From Acinetobacter cumulans (GTDB taxonomy: Bacteria > Pseudomonadota > Gammaproteobacteria > Pseudomonadales > Moraxellaceae): 64,000 bases of DNA. The stretch covers positions 1,612,001-1,676,000 of the forward strand of contig NZ_CP035934.2 of the NCBI RefSeq assembly GCF_003024525.3. The letters run 5' to 3'. Every line of letters begins with the position of its first letter. The first letter of the stretch is position 1. The position numbers were made by a program, and so were the translations under genes. The notes below the pieces were generated by a model. The model saw only the letters and a program-made list of their open reading frames with translations. It searched no databases and had not been told where the DNA came from. Of the stretch, positions 55,223 through 64,000 are shown piece after piece.

Positions 55223-56257
55223 ATGAGCAGCAAATCAAAACCTTTAATTATTACGGCGATCGTCATTGTGGCGATTGCTGCTTTTGTTTATTTTCAAACT
55301 AAAAAATCTACTCCTGACACTTCAACGGCTGCAATTGCGCAAAAAGATCAAAAAGCGGTGGTTATTGCATATCAAACGGGTATTGATCCGAGCAAAGTGG
55401 CGCAGGCCAATGGCGACTATGAAAAAGACAGCCAACAAAAAATTGAGTGGAAAAAATTTGATACGGGTGCCGATGTTGTAAATGCTTTGGCATCAGGTGA
55501 TGTCAGTATTGGCAATATTGGTACCAGTCCTTTAGCGGCTGCAGCCAGCCGTGATTTACCTATAGAGGTATTTTTTGTGGCAGCCAAACTTGGTGCTTCA
55601 GAAGCCTTAGTGGTGAGCAATAAATCAGGCATTCAAAAACCTGAAGACTTAAAGGGTAAAACCATTGCTGTGCCTTTTGTTTCTACAGCACATTACAGCC
55701 TGCTTTCTGCATTGAAGCATTGGAATTTATCTGAGGCTGAGGTCAAAATTATTAATTTGCGCCCGCCTGAAATTTCTGCAGCATGGGAACGTGGCGATAT
55801 TGACGCGACTTATGTTTGGGAACCTGCTTTAAGCAAGGCGAGTGCCACAGGTAAAGTTCTGACCGATTCTAAGCAAGTTGCAGAATGGGGTGCGCCAACC
55901 TTTGATGTTTGGGTAGTTCGTAAAGACTTTGCAGAGCAAAATCCTGAGTTTTTAAAGTCCTTCGTTCAAACTTCTTTAAAGAAAATAGATGAATACAATC
56001 AAGATCCGAAAGCGTTTGAAACGAATACTGCTTATATCAATAGCATTGCGCAATTAACCGGTTCTGATGCGAAAGATATTCCATTACTTCTATCAGGCAA
56101 TATTTATTTGAACCAGCAGCAGCAAGCTCAAAGCTTCAGCACAGATTTTGCCAAGAATATTTTAGATACAGCGACCTTTTTAAAAGCCCAAGGCAAAGTA
56201 GATAAAGTCAAAGCCGATTATAAGGGCAATGTGACCGCCTTATTTGTTCAGCCTTAA
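55223..56257 (+). CDS. tauA: Taurine ABC transporter, substrate-binding protein
   Basis: 344 residues, aligning by eye through the whole length with E. coli TauA: VVIAYQTGIDPSKVAQANGDYEK, VNALASGDVSIGNIGTSPLAAAASRDLPIEVFF, ISTAHYSLLSALKHW (as STAHYSLL), RGDIDATYVWEPAL, EWGAPTFDVWVVRKDFAE and LFVQP end. The N-terminus is a single hydrophobic helix (residues 8-24) without a clear AxA cleavage site, so it may remain membrane-anchored. It binds taurine in the periplasm for TauBC. Confidence 0.9.
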   Translation: MSSKSKPLIITAIVIVAIAAFVYFQTKKSTPDTSTAAIAQKDQKAVVIAYQTGIDPSKVAQANGDYEKDSQQKIEWKKFDTGADVVNALASGDVSIGNIGTSPLAAAASRDLPIEVFFVAAKLGASEALVVSNKSGIQKPEDLKGKTIAVPFVSTAHYSLLSALKHWNLSEAEVKIINLRPPEISAAWERGDIDATYVWEPALSKASATGKVLTDSKQVAEWGAPTFDVWVVRKDFAEQNPEFLKSFVQTSLKKIDEYNQDPKAFETNTAYINSIAQLTGSDAKDIPLLLSGNIYLNQQQQAQSFSTDFAKNILDTATFLKAQGKVDKVKADYKGNVTALFVQP

Positions 56258-56267
56258 GGATGTGAAA

Positions 56268-57053
56268 ATGAGTATCTTAAAAGCGGAAAATATTAGCCTG
56301 ACCTATCCTGAACAAGAGGTGGCTGTACTAAAAAATATCAATTTGGACGTGCCTGAATCGACTTTAACGGTTGTACTTGGCGAGTCTGGCTGCGGTAAAA
56401 CGACGCTTTTAAATATTTTGGCGGGTTTTCAGCAGGTGAGCGCAGGCCAAGTCAAAATTGATGATGAAGTTTTAACTGGCCCAGATGCTAGACGTGCGGT
56501 GGTCTTCCAAGAACATGCCTTACTGCCTTGGCTCAACGTGTCAGATAACGTAGCATTTTCCTTGAAATTAAAAGGCTTAAAAAGTGCAGAGATAAAGTCA
56601 CAAGTCACATCAATTTTAGGGACTGTGGGCTTGTCGCATGTGGCAAATGCCAATATTTGGGAACTTTCAGGCGGTATGAAACAGCGCGTCGGTATTGCAC
56701 GTGCTTTGATTAGTCATGCACCATTTATTTTGCTGGATGAACCCTTTGCAGCACTCGATGCATTTACTCGAGAAAGCATGCAGGAGTTTGTGCTGAATTT
56801 ATGGATTAAAGAGAAGAAGGGCTTCTTTTTAATTACCCATGATATTGAAGAGGCGCTTTTGTTAAGCAATCAATTGGTACTGATGACAGCGCGCCCGGGG
56901 ACAATTGTTGAAACGCTCAAGCTGGATTTTGCTGAGCGCTATAGAAAAGGTGAATCTATACGTGTGATTAAATCTGATCCGCAGTTTATTCAGCTGCGTG
57001 AAATGTTGTTTGAACGCTTAAAAGCGCAAAAATTACATGCGGTGGAGTCTTAA
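56268..57053 (+). CDS. tauB: Taurine ABC transporter ATP-binding protein
   Basis: 261 residues from ATG 56268 (AAGGATGTGAAA upstream; an in-frame ATG at 56244 lies over the tauA end). Walker A GESGCGKTTLLN, Q-loop VFQEHALLPWLNV, signature ELSGGMKQRVGIAR, Walker B PFILLDEPFAALD. It energises taurine import with TauC. Order and short spacing (10 bases after tauA stop) show an operon. Confidence 0.92.
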   Translation: MSILKAENISLTYPEQEVAVLKNINLDVPESTLTVVLGESGCGKTTLLNILAGFQQVSAGQVKIDDEVLTGPDARRAVVFQEHALLPWLNVSDNVAFSLKLKGLKSAEIKSQVTSILGTVGLSHVANANIWELSGGMKQRVGIARALISHAPFILLDEPFAALDAFTRESMQEFVLNLWIKEKKGFFLITHDIEEALLLSNQLVLMTARPGTIVETLKLDFAERYRKGESIRVIKSDPQFIQLREMLFERLKAQKLHAVES

Positions 57054-57054
57054 T

Positions 57055-57921
57055 ATGAATACGCAAATTCAAAAATTAAATAAGGCTCATCTCAGCGAAA
57101 ATCGTGCAGAAGTAGCAACATTAAACAGAAGCTCTTCTATTTCTATATTTAGAAAAAATTTGCCACTTATTGTGAGCATCAGCAGCGTGTTGAGCTTGCT
57201 GGTACTTTGGTTTGTGGTAACCACTTTGAAAATCATTCCAGAGCTATTTTTACCAAGCCCTGCAGCGGTATGGCAGAAGTTTATTGAAGTCAGCCAGCAA
57301 GGTTTTATGAAAGCCACGCTTTGGCAGCATTTGGCTGAAAGTATTGGCCGTGTGTTTAGCGCACTCATTGCTGCCATTGTGATTGGTGTACCTTTGGGTT
57401 TATGGATGGGACTGAACAAATGGGTACGCGCTGTATTTGATCCACTAGTGGAGCTACTCCGTCCCATTCCACCGCTTGCATACTTACCGCTTTTGGTGAT
57501 TTGGTTTGGTATTGGTGAAACCACCAAAGTGTTGCTGATTTTCTTTTCAATTTTGGCGCCAATTATTATCAGCAGTGCCCATGGTGTGATCAGCCACCAA
57601 AAAAACCGTGAACGTGCAGCATTATCTTTAGGCGCAACGCGCTTGCAGGTTTTGCAATATGTGATTTTACCTACAGCTTTGCCGCACATATTAACGGGTG
57701 TGCGCATTGGCTTGGGCGTGGGCTGGTCAACACTAGTGGCTGCAGAATTAGTTGCTGCTGATCGCGGTATTGGTTTTATGGTGCAGTCAGCTGCTCAGTT
57801 CTTAATTACAGATACTGTGATTCTTGGAATTATTGTGATTGCGATTGTCGCGGTAAGTTTTGAGCTATTTTTACGTTGGCTGCAAAAGCAGTTGGCGCCT
57901 TGGTATGGCCAACAGCTGTAA
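57055..57921 (+). CDS. tauC: Taurine ABC transporter permease
   Basis: 288 residues from ATG 57055, which directly follows the tauB stop (57051-57053). Six membrane helices. The EAA loop is EKNRERAALSLGATRLQVLQYVILPTALPHILTG-like: here RERAALSLGATRLQ and YVILPTALPHI. ATG 57037, within tauB, is an alternative start. Inner-membrane channel for taurine. Confidence 0.92.
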   Translation: MNTQIQKLNKAHLSENRAEVATLNRSSSISIFRKNLPLIVSISSVLSLLVLWFVVTTLKIIPELFLPSPAAVWQKFIEVSQQGFMKATLWQHLAESIGRVFSALIAAIVIGVPLGLWMGLNKWVRAVFDPLVELLRPIPPLAYLPLLVIWFGIGETTKVLLIFFSILAPIIISSAHGVISHQKNRERAALSLGATRLQVLQYVILPTALPHILTGVRIGLGVGWSTLVAAELVAADRGIGFMVQSAAQFLITDTVILGIIVIAIVAVSFELFLRWLQKQLAPWYGQQL

Positions 57922-57951
57922 ACAGATTTAGAAATTGAAGAAGATTTAATT

Positions 57952-58797
57952 ATGTCATTGCAAGCAAAGCAAATTAATCCAAACATTGGCGCTGTTATTG
58001 AAGGTATCGATTTAAACCATGCCGATACACCGTTGCTGCTGGAAATAAAACAAGCGCTATTGCAGCATCAAGTGATCTTTTTTAGAAAGCAGGCGCTTAG
58101 CGCACAGTCGCAAGTGAGGTTGGCAAAAACCTTTGGTACTTTGCATATTCATCCGATTTACCCTGCGATGGATGATGCACCGGAAGTGATTGTATTGGAT
58201 AGCCATAGACAAGATTTAAGAGACAATGATCTTTGGCATACTGATGTGACATTTAGTCAAACACCGCCATTGGGCTGTGTGCTGCAAGCCATTAAAATCC
58301 CTGAATTTGGCGGGGATACGCTCTGGGCCAGCGGTACAGCTGCTTTTAATGCGCTCAGTGAAGATTTAAAACAGCAACTACGCGGTTTAACAGCAACACA
58401 TGATATTCGTAAATCTTTTCCATTAGAGCGCTTTGGCGCAACAGCAGTAGACCGCGAAAGGCTTGAAAATAGTTTCCGTAAAAACCCGCCAGTAGTGCAT
58501 CCAGTTGTGCGTACACACCCTGAAACTGGTGCTGAAGTGTTGTTTGTGAATGAAGGTTTTACGACGCATATTAACGAACTGAATGCACAAGAGAGCGATG
58601 CGTTGCTGACATTCTTGTTTGAACATGCGGTGAAGGAAGAATTTCACTTACGCTGGAAATGGCAAGAAGGTGATGTTGCCATTTGGGACAACCGCTGTAC
58701 GCAGCACAAAGCGCTGTTTGACTATGGCGATGCGCACCGCATTATGCATCGTGCAACTGTGAATGGCTCGATACCATTTTATAAAGCAGCAGGTTAA
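57952..58797 (+). CDS. tauD: Taurine dioxygenase
   Basis: 281 residues. Fe(II) site: WHTDVTF (His, Asp) and distal His in HRIMHRATVNG; the 2-oxoglutarate Arg is in HRATV. EGIDL and GALLFFR-like QVIFFRKQ at the N-terminus match TauD. It releases sulfite from taurine to use it as sulfur source. Ends the tauABCD operon at a terminator. Confidence 0.92.
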   Translation: MSLQAKQINPNIGAVIEGIDLNHADTPLLLEIKQALLQHQVIFFRKQALSAQSQVRLAKTFGTLHIHPIYPAMDDAPEVIVLDSHRQDLRDNDLWHTDVTFSQTPPLGCVLQAIKIPEFGGDTLWASGTAAFNALSEDLKQQLRGLTATHDIRKSFPLERFGATAVDRERLENSFRKNPPVVHPVVRTHPETGAEVLFVNEGFTTHINELNAQESDALLTFLFEHAVKEEFHLRWKWQEGDVAIWDNRCTQHKALFDYGDAHRIMHRATVNGSIPFYKAAG

Positions 58798-58829
58798 AAG
58801 CGACAGCAGCTGTTTGCAAACATCACAGG

Positions 58830-58861
58830 AAAGGCCCAATGCTGACATTGGGCCTTTTTAT
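58830..58861 (+). terminator. Rho-independent terminator of tauD
   Basis: AAAGGCCCAATG (58830-58841) pairs with CATTGGGCCTTT (58846-58857) followed by T. The next 150 bases hold no gene; ATGCA/TGCAT at 58914-58918 and 58928-58932 is a possible enhancer-binding site. Confidence 0.9.
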
Positions 58862-59013
58862 TTTGAAGAAATCTAAAAAAGATAAATTCAAAAATACTTA
58901 ACCATGATTGCACATGCACAAGGATGATGCATACCTAAGCAGATGCACAGTTCAAAAATAGCGCAATTTAAAATCAATACTGTAGCTTAAGCATCAAAAC
59001 GAACCCTAAAACC

Positions 59014-59047
59014 TTAGTAATACGATTTATTTAAATCGTATTACTAA
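59014..59047. repeat. Perfect 34-bp palindrome with 2-base centre
   Basis: TTAGTAATACGATTTA (59014-59029) and TAAATCGTATTACTAA (59032-59047) are exact inverses. It ends 3 bases before the sigma-54 promoter. Too AT-rich and too remote from tauD to be its terminator; it looks like an operator. Confidence 0.75.
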
Positions 59048-59049
59048 AT

Positions 59050-59065
59050 TGGCACAGCCTTTGCA
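59050..59065 (+). promoter_or_regulatory. Sigma-54 (RpoN) promoter of the guanidine operon
   Basis: TGGCACAGCCTTTGCA matches the -24/-12 consensus TGGCAC-N5-TTGCA, with 10 bases between GG (59051-59052) and GC (59063-59064). Transcription should start near 59076, about 10 bases before the riboswitch. Sigma-54 dependence suggests nitrogen control through an NtrC-type activator. Confidence 0.75.
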
Positions 59066-59085
59066 TTTCTACTTACATCATAAAG

Positions 59086-59193
59086 TGATCTAGGGTTCCG
59101 ATGCATTTATATGTATGACCGCGACCGAGAGTTCACGGCTTCGTTTTAATTCAAAGCAAAGCTGCACGGAGGGATAAAAGCCCGGGAGGTAAA
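59086..59193 (+). ncRNA. Guanidine-I (ykkC) riboswitch aptamer
   Basis: The conserved ykkC blocks occur in order: CTAGGGTTCCG (59090-59100), ACCGAGAG (59124-59131), CACGGAGGGATAAAAGCCCG (59165-59184) and GGGAGGT after it. This is the guanidine-I class. Bound guanidine normally turns expression on. It precedes the carboxylase operon. The expression platform is probably translational: GCAG/CTGC (59208-59211 and 59215-59218) enclose the ribosome-binding AGG. Confidence 0.88.
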
Positions 59194-59219
59194 CAGTTAA
59201 GAATTAGGCAGAGGCTGCA

Positions 59220-59957
59220 ATGAGCACAAAACATTATCATGACGATAAAGCACTATGGACTGAACTTTTACCGGGTGGACACCACTGGTCAGCGCGTATT
59301 CAGCGTGGCGCTGTATTACAGCTTAAATCGCTAGGGCAAAATGCCAATCTGGCGCTTTACTGTGTAAATAGTGAAGATAAGCTCGAACGCTACAACATGC
59401 CAGATAGCCTTAAAGGGCAGCACACGGCATATTTAAGTACAGGTCATATTTTGGCATCGGATTTAGGCCGTGCCATGATTTCGATTGTGAAAGATGATCA
59501 CGCTTGGAATGATGCTTTTTGTGCACCAAGTACGGCATCGCAAATTGAAAAACAATACGGCAGCAAAACTTTCCAAGATGCCCGTAATGATATGTACCGT
59601 AATGGCAAAGATAGCTTATTGCTTGAAATGACCAAGTTTGGCTTATATGCAACTGACCTCAGCAGTACCTTAAATTTATTCTCTAAAGTTCAACCTGATG
59701 ACAATGGCAACTTAAGTTATGTTGCTTCGGACAACACTGATCAAGTGATTGAACTTCGCTTTGAAATGGATTGTTTGGTCTTTTTATCTAGTGCACCACA
59801 TGGATTATCTCAAGCAGAAGAATATAACCCTGCCGATGTACAACTAAGCTTATTTAAGGCATTGCCTTTGGCAGATACAGATGTTTGCCGTGATTCTTGC
59901 CCGCAAAATCAACGTGCTTTTCAAAATAATAAACGCTATTACGCTTTAACGGCTTGA
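59220..59957 (+). CDS. DUF1989 urea/guanidine carboxylase-associated protein 1 (carboxyguanidine deiminase subunit)
   Basis: 245 residues of DUF1989. Features: GGHHWSARIQRGAVLQL, STGHILASDLGRAMISIV, and the C-rich NPADVQLSLFKA with CRDSCPQNQRAFQNNKRYYA end. It was long called urea carboxylase-associated protein 1; it is now known in guanidine systems as one subunit of carboxyguanidine deiminase (CgdAB). The riboswitch upstream supports the guanidine reading. GAGG precedes the ATG by 5 bases. Confidence 0.85.
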   Translation: MSTKHYHDDKALWTELLPGGHHWSARIQRGAVLQLKSLGQNANLALYCVNSEDKLERYNMPDSLKGQHTAYLSTGHILASDLGRAMISIVKDDHAWNDAFCAPSTASQIEKQYGSKTFQDARNDMYRNGKDSLLLEMTKFGLYATDLSSTLNLFSKVQPDDNGNLSYVASDNTDQVIELRFEMDCLVFLSSAPHGLSQAEEYNPADVQLSLFKALPLADTDVCRDSCPQNQRAFQNNKRYYALTA

Positions 59958-59968
59958 GGGGAATGATC

Positions 59969-60631
59969 ATGACTGCATTAGTAAATCCAACACAAAATTT
60001 TGAAAAATCAGTGTTAAGCGAAGTATGTCCTGCCGGCGAAGCTTGGATGTGCGAAGTCAAAAAAGGGCAATATTTCCGTATCGTTGACCTCGAAGGCAAT
60101 CAAGCGGTGGATACGCTATTTATCTCAAGCCATAACCCTGAGGAACGTTATAGTGCAACGGATACCTTAGCCATTAACCAACAGATTTATTTAGAAAAAG
60201 GCACAGCGCTATACACTAACTTTGGCAACAAAATTGCCACCATCCATGACGATAACTGTGGCCGTCATGACACCTTAGGCGGTGCATGTTCATGTGAAAG
60301 CAACACTGTTCGCTATGCACATGACAAATTCCCAATGCACAGTTGCCGTAATAATTTCATGATTGCACTTTCTCAGCATCCGATTGCCAAAAAACATGGC
60401 TTAAATGTGCGCCATATCGGCCCAAATATTAACTTCTTTATGAATGTGCCTGTGACCGCTGAGGGACATTTGAAATTTGATGACGGTATTTCTGCACCGG
60501 GTAAATATGTCGAGATTAAAGCCGAAATGGATTTAATCGTCCTCATTTCCAATTGCCCACAACTGAATAATCCATGTAATGCCTATAACCCAACAAAAAT
60601 TCAATTGATCATCCGTGACGGTGAGGAGTAA
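59969..60631 (+). CDS. DUF1989 urea/guanidine carboxylase-associated protein 2 (carboxyguanidine deiminase subunit)
   Basis: 220 residues from ATG 59969 (GAGGGG 7 bases upstream). DUF1989 signatures: [57 protein letters not shown] with clustered Cys/His for a metal, and NFFMNVPV. Partner of the preceding gene, 12 bases after its stop. Hydrolyses carboxyguanidine to allophanate with release of ammonia in guanidine degraders. Confidence 0.85.
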   Translation: MTALVNPTQNFEKSVLSEVCPAGEAWMCEVKKGQYFRIVDLEGNQAVDTLFISSHNPEERYSATDTLAINQQIYLEKGTALYTNFGNKIATIHDDNCGRHDTLGGACSCESNTVRYAHDKFPMHSCRNNFMIALSQHPIAKKHGLNVRHIGPNINFFMNVPVTAEGHLKFDDGISAPGKYVEIKAEMDLIVLISNCPQLNNPCNAYNPTKIQLIIRDGEE

Positions 60632-60635
60632 TACC

Positions 60636-63600
60636 ATGTTCAATAAAGTCCTCATTGCCAACCGTGGTGCAATTGCTTGCCGTGTGATCCGTACACTGAA
60701 AAAATTAGGCATTCAGTCCGTTGCAGTGTATTCAGAAGCAGACCGTGATTCTTTGCATGTGACCTTGGCGGATGAAGCTGTATTTATTGGCGATAGTCCT
60801 GCCAGCCAAAGCTATTTAAATGTCGATAAAATTTTAGAAGTCGCAAAACAAACAGGTGCTGAAGCGATTCATCCGGGCTATGGTTTCTTGTCTGAAAATG
60901 CTGAATTTTGTGATCTCTGTGAAGCGCAAGGCATTGTATTTTTAGGGCCAAATTCGGCGCAAATGAAATCCTTTGGCTTAAAACATACCGCACGTGAACT
61001 CGCGATTCAAGCCAATGTACCACTTCTTCCGGGCAGTCAGCTTTTGGCTGATGAAGCCGAAGCACTGCTTGAAGCCAATCGTATTGGTTATCCTGTGATG
61101 CTGAAAAGTACCGCGGGCGGTGGCGGTATTGGTATGCGTTTGGTGTGGAATGAAGAAGAGCTGAAAGATGCTTATTCTACAGTGTCATATCTTGCCCAAG
61201 CCAACTTTAAAGACGCAGGTTTATATTTAGAGAAATTTGTACAGAATGCCCGTCATATCGAAGTGCAGATTTTTGGTGATGGTAATGGCTTAATCTTGGC
61301 ACTTGGCGAGCGTGATTGTTCGGTACAACGTCGTAACCAAAAAGTGGTGGAAGAAACCCCAGCACCACATATCAATGATGAGCAACGTGCCTATATTCAA
61401 TCGGTTGCGATTGGGCTGATGCAGTCGGTGAGTTACCGCTCGGCAGGCACAGTTGAATTTGTGATGGATACCGACACGCAAGAATTCTACTTCTTAGAAG
61501 TGAATACCCGCCTGCAAGTCGAACATGGCGTGACGGAACAAGTCTTTGGTGTAGACCTTGTGGAATGGATGGTGACTCTCGGTAGTGGGGATTGGATTGC
61601 ACCAACAGCACCACTTGAATCGAAAGGTCATTCGATTCAAGTACGTTTATATGCTGAAGACCCTATCAAGAACTTCCAGCCAAGTGCAGGTTTACTTACA
61701 CATGTCGAGTTTGATAGCCATGCCCGTAATGAAACGTGGGTGGAAACGGGTTCTAATGTCTCATCATTTTATGACCCGATGATTGCTAAAATTATTGTGA
61801 CTTCGGGCGATCGTGACTCTGCAATCGTTGCAATGACCGCAACACTCGCGAAAACATCGGTTGCAGGCATCGAAACTAATCTTGAATATCTACAAAATAT
61901 TATCGACTGTGATGTATTTAAAGCCGGTACGCAAACCACACGATTCTTAAATACATTCGAGTGGAAAACTCAAAAAATTGAAGTGTTGCAATCAGGCATT
62001 CAAACTTCTGTGCAAGATGTCACAGGTCGTTTGGGCTATTGGGATGTGGGTGTGCCACCATCAGGTGCGATTGATCCGCTGTCACTTAATGTTGCGAATC
62101 AATTGTTAGGCAATGCATATAACACGGCAGGGCTTGAATGTACTTTGCAAGGACCAAGCTTAAAATTCCACTGTGATAGCCAAATTGTATTGGCGGGTGG
62201 TGATATGCCATCAACCCTTGATGGTGTGGCTGTGCCAATGTGGCAAACTGTGAATGTGCGTAAAGGTCAGATTCTAAAATGTGGAAAAATCGCCACAGGT
62301 TGTCGTACTTATATCGGGATTAAAGGTGGTTTGAATGTGCCTGAATATTTAGGTTCACAAGCGACCTTTACCCTTGGTCAGTTTGGTGGTCATGCCGGTC
62401 GTAATTTATTGATTGGCGATATGTTGCCGATCACTATATTTACATCGGATGAAGTGAAAGCCTTAGCGCCTGAACAAGTGCCAACGTTTAGTCATGAATG
62501 GGAAATTGCGGTGATGTACGGCCCGCATGGTGCACCAGACTTCTTCACTAAAAAAGACATTGATACCTTCTTTGCCAATACTTTTGAGATTCACTTTAAC
62601 TCAAGCCGTACAGGTATTCGTTTGATTGGTCCAAAACCTGAATGGGCACGTGAGGATGGTGGTGAAGCAGGTTTGCATCCATCCAATATTCATGACAATG
62701 CATACGCGATTGGTGCGATTGATTTCACGGGCGATATGCCGATTATCTTGGGTCCAGATGGTCCAAGTTTAGGAGGCTTTGTTTGTCCTGCGGTGATTGT
62801 CAGCTATGAACTGTGGAAAGTCGGACAGCTTAAAGCCGGCGATAAAGTGAAATTTGTGCCGATTTCGTATGATCAAGCGCAGGTATTTAATCAAAAATAC
62901 AGCGCAGGATTTAAAGACACTGAGCTTGCACAAGTTGATTTTTCTGCAAGTTTTAGCGCAGAAATGGATACCTTAGATGATGCAATTTTAGCAACCCAAG
63001 CAGGTGAAAATGGTGCGCCTGATGTAGTGTATCGTCCTGCGGGTAATAGCTACATGCTGGTAGAATATGGCGAATTGGTTTTAGATCTAAACCTGCGTTT
63101 CCGTATTCATGCATTGATGCAATGGGTGAAAGATCAAAACATTGCAGGGATTATTGACCTTACACCGGGCATTCGTTCGCTACAAATCCATTTTGATTCT
63201 TTGGTTTTAGATCAAAAAGCTTTGTTGGCATTATTACAACAAGCAGAAAGCGAATTGCCAGATGTGACGGAAATGGAAGTGCCATCACGTACGGTGTATT
63301 TACCGCTGGCATGGGAAGATTCGCAAACGCAATTGGCAACAGAACGCTATATGCAAACTGTACGCCCAGATGCGCCATGGTGTCCTGACAATGTTGAGTT
63401 TATCCGCCGTATCAATGGTTTAAAATCTAAACAAGCCGTTAAAGATGTGGTGTATAGCACCAATTATTTAGTGATGGGCTTGGGTGATGTGTACTTAGGC
63501 GCACCTGTAGCCACACCGCTTGATCCACGCCATCGCCTCGTGACCACCAAATATAACCCTGCACGTACGTGGACGCCTGAAAATGCCGTGGGTATTGGCG

Positions 63601-64000
63601 GTGCGTATATGTGTGTCTATGGCATGGAAGGCCCCGGTGGTTATCAGTTTGTCGGTCGTACCACGCAAATGTGGTCTCGTTACCGTAAAAACCCTGACTT
63701 TGAACAAGGTATGCCGTGGTTATTGCGCTTCTTTGACCAAATTAAGTTTTATGAAGTCTCTGAGTCTGAGCTTATGCAAATGCGTGAGGACTTTAAAGCA
63801 GGCCGCTTAAAACTGCGTGTGGAAGAAGGCATACTGAACCTGAAAGAATATAACGAATTCCTGACTGAAAATGCAGAATCTATTTCTGCGTTTAAGTCTG
63901 TGCAACAAGCCAATTTTGATGAAGAACGCCGCCGTTGGCATGAAGCAGGACTTGCAGAGTATGTTTCTGAAAGTTTGGATGCGGTGACTGATGATAGTGA
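60636..64000 (+). CDS. Biotin-dependent guanidine/urea carboxylase, 3' end beyond window
   Basis: Frame opens at ATG 60636 (GAGGAG upstream) and is still open at base 64000: 1121 codons of an expected ~1200. Biotin carboxylase domain (~1-450: [13 protein letters not shown] and the [14 protein letters not shown] metal site), then the AHS/KipI-KipA carboxyltransferase part (~460-1010). The biotin carrier domain with its lysine is not yet reached. The sequence alone does not tell urea from guanidine, but the ykkC riboswitch indicates guanidine carboxylation. Allophanate hydrolase is expected just beyond the window. Confidence 0.88.
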   Translation, partial: MFNKVLIANRGAIACRVIRTLKKLGIQSVAVYSEADRDSLHVTLADEAVFIGDSPASQSYLNVDKILEVAKQTGAEAIHPGYGFLSENAEFCDLCEAQGIVFLGPNSAQMKSFGLKHTARELAIQANVPLLPGSQLLADEAEALLEANRIGYPVMLKSTAGGGGIGMRLVWNEEELKDAYSTVSYLAQANFKDAGLYLEKFVQNARHIEVQIFGDGNGLILALGERDCSVQRRNQKVVEETPAPHINDEQRAYIQSVAIGLMQSVSYRSAGTVEFVMDTDTQEFYFLEVNTRLQVEHGVTEQVFGVDLVEWMVTLGSGDWIAPTAPLESKGHSIQVRLYAEDPIKNFQPSAGLLTHVEFDSHARNETWVETGSNVSSFYDPMIAKIIVTSGDRDSAIVAMTATLAKTSVAGIETNLEYLQNIIDCDVFKAGTQTTRFLNTFEWKTQKIEVLQSGIQTSVQDVTGRLGYWDVGVPPSGAIDPLSLNVANQLLGNAYNTAGLECTLQGPSLKFHCDSQIVLAGGDMPSTLDGVAVPMWQTVNVRKGQILKCGKIATGCRTYIGIKGGLNVPEYLGSQATFTLGQFGGHAGRNLLIGDMLPITIFTSDEVKALAPEQVPTFSHEWEIAVMYGPHGAPDFFTKKDIDTFFANTFEIHFNSSRTGIRLIGPKPEWAREDGGEAGLHPSNIHDNAYAIGAIDFTGDMPIILGPDGPSLGGFVCPAVIVSYELWKVGQLKAGDKVKFVPISYDQAQVFNQKYSAGFKDTELAQVDFSASFSAEMDTLDDAILATQAGENGAPDVVYRPAGNSYMLVEYGELVLDLNLRFRIHALMQWVKDQNIAGIIDLTPGIRSLQIHFDSLVLDQKALLALLQQAESELPDVTEMEVPSRTVYLPLAWEDSQTQLATERYMQTVRPDAPWCPDNVEFIRRINGLKSKQAVKDVVYSTNYLVMGLGDVYLGAPVATPLDPRHRLVTTKYNPARTWTPENAVGIGGAYMCVYGMEGPGGYQFVGRTTQMWSRYRKNPDFEQGMPWLLRFFDQIKFYEVSESELMQMREDFKAGRLKLRVEEGILNLKEYNEFLTENAESISAFKSVQQANFDEERRRWHEAGLAEYVSESLDAVTDDS

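Noticed and set aside
57087..57707. 206-codon frame antisense to tauC
   Set aside because: It mirrors a strong, family-typical permease frame and has low-complexity, non-protein-like composition.
58830..59047. The 34-bp palindrome as tauD terminator
   Set aside because: A strong terminator already follows tauD at 58830-58861, and the palindrome is 217 bases further with no T-run.

Overview
The window looks like a chromosomal segment of an Acinetobacter-type gammaproteobacterium. It is AT-rich with short intergenic gaps. The gene families fit that genus: MocR/EamA pair, SstT, DUF2058, PilU, a FAD-rich acyl-CoA gene set, tauABCD, and an IS903-type IS5 element. Species cannot be fixed from the sequence alone. 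No tRNA, rRNA or CRISPR array was seen.

Layout. 1-2430 is an accessory, phage-derived end: two unknown minus-strand genes, then a P22 immI-like switch (Arc-type repressor, divergent operator/promoter, Ant-type antirepressor). 2621-24900 is mostly housekeeping and catabolic: nitroreductase, MFS/MarR, nuclease, a LysR-flanked acyl-CoA dehydrogenase / phosphotransferase / phosphatase / SDR operon resembling hydroxyacyl-CoA pathways, an alkylation-repair pair (AraC-MGMT fusion + AlkB), SGNH hydrolase, UDG-family protein, MocR/EamA, a PLD lipoprotein, glutathione-dependent formaldehyde dehydrogenase, and a desaturase with its reductase. 24901-26567 is the DAHP synthase gene behind a long leader with two aromatic-rich leader peptides and a transcription attenuator. 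26839-39452 holds PilU, GcvH, an AraC regulator, MaoC, an ABC exporter, ParA, SstT, SulP, a BigR/SqrR-like ArsR regulator and CysK. 39532-43052 is a copper module (CopA with three metal-binding domains, CueR, CopZ) with two CueR-type promoters. 43123-48820 is a TetR-flanked acyl-CoA dehydrogenase / thiolase / CoA-transferase cluster.

49068-50106 is an IS5-family element without a target duplication. It has removed the 5' end of a very large gene that joins a DUF262/HNH nuclease-like part to a sigma-70 region-4 helix-turn-helix and winged-helix parts. 54150-58862 is taurine uptake and desulfonation (LysR, tauABCD). 59014-64000 is a nitrogen-scavenging locus: long palindrome, sigma-54 promoter, guanidine-I (ykkC) riboswitch, two DUF1989 subunits and a carboxylase cut by the window end. 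The riboswitch indicates guanidine rather than urea as substrate.

Most novel-looking points: the tandem aromatic leader peptides before the DAHP synthase gene; the truncated DUF262-HNH-sigma4 fusion; and the stacked sigma-54 promoter, 34-bp palindrome and riboswitch ahead of the guanidine genes.
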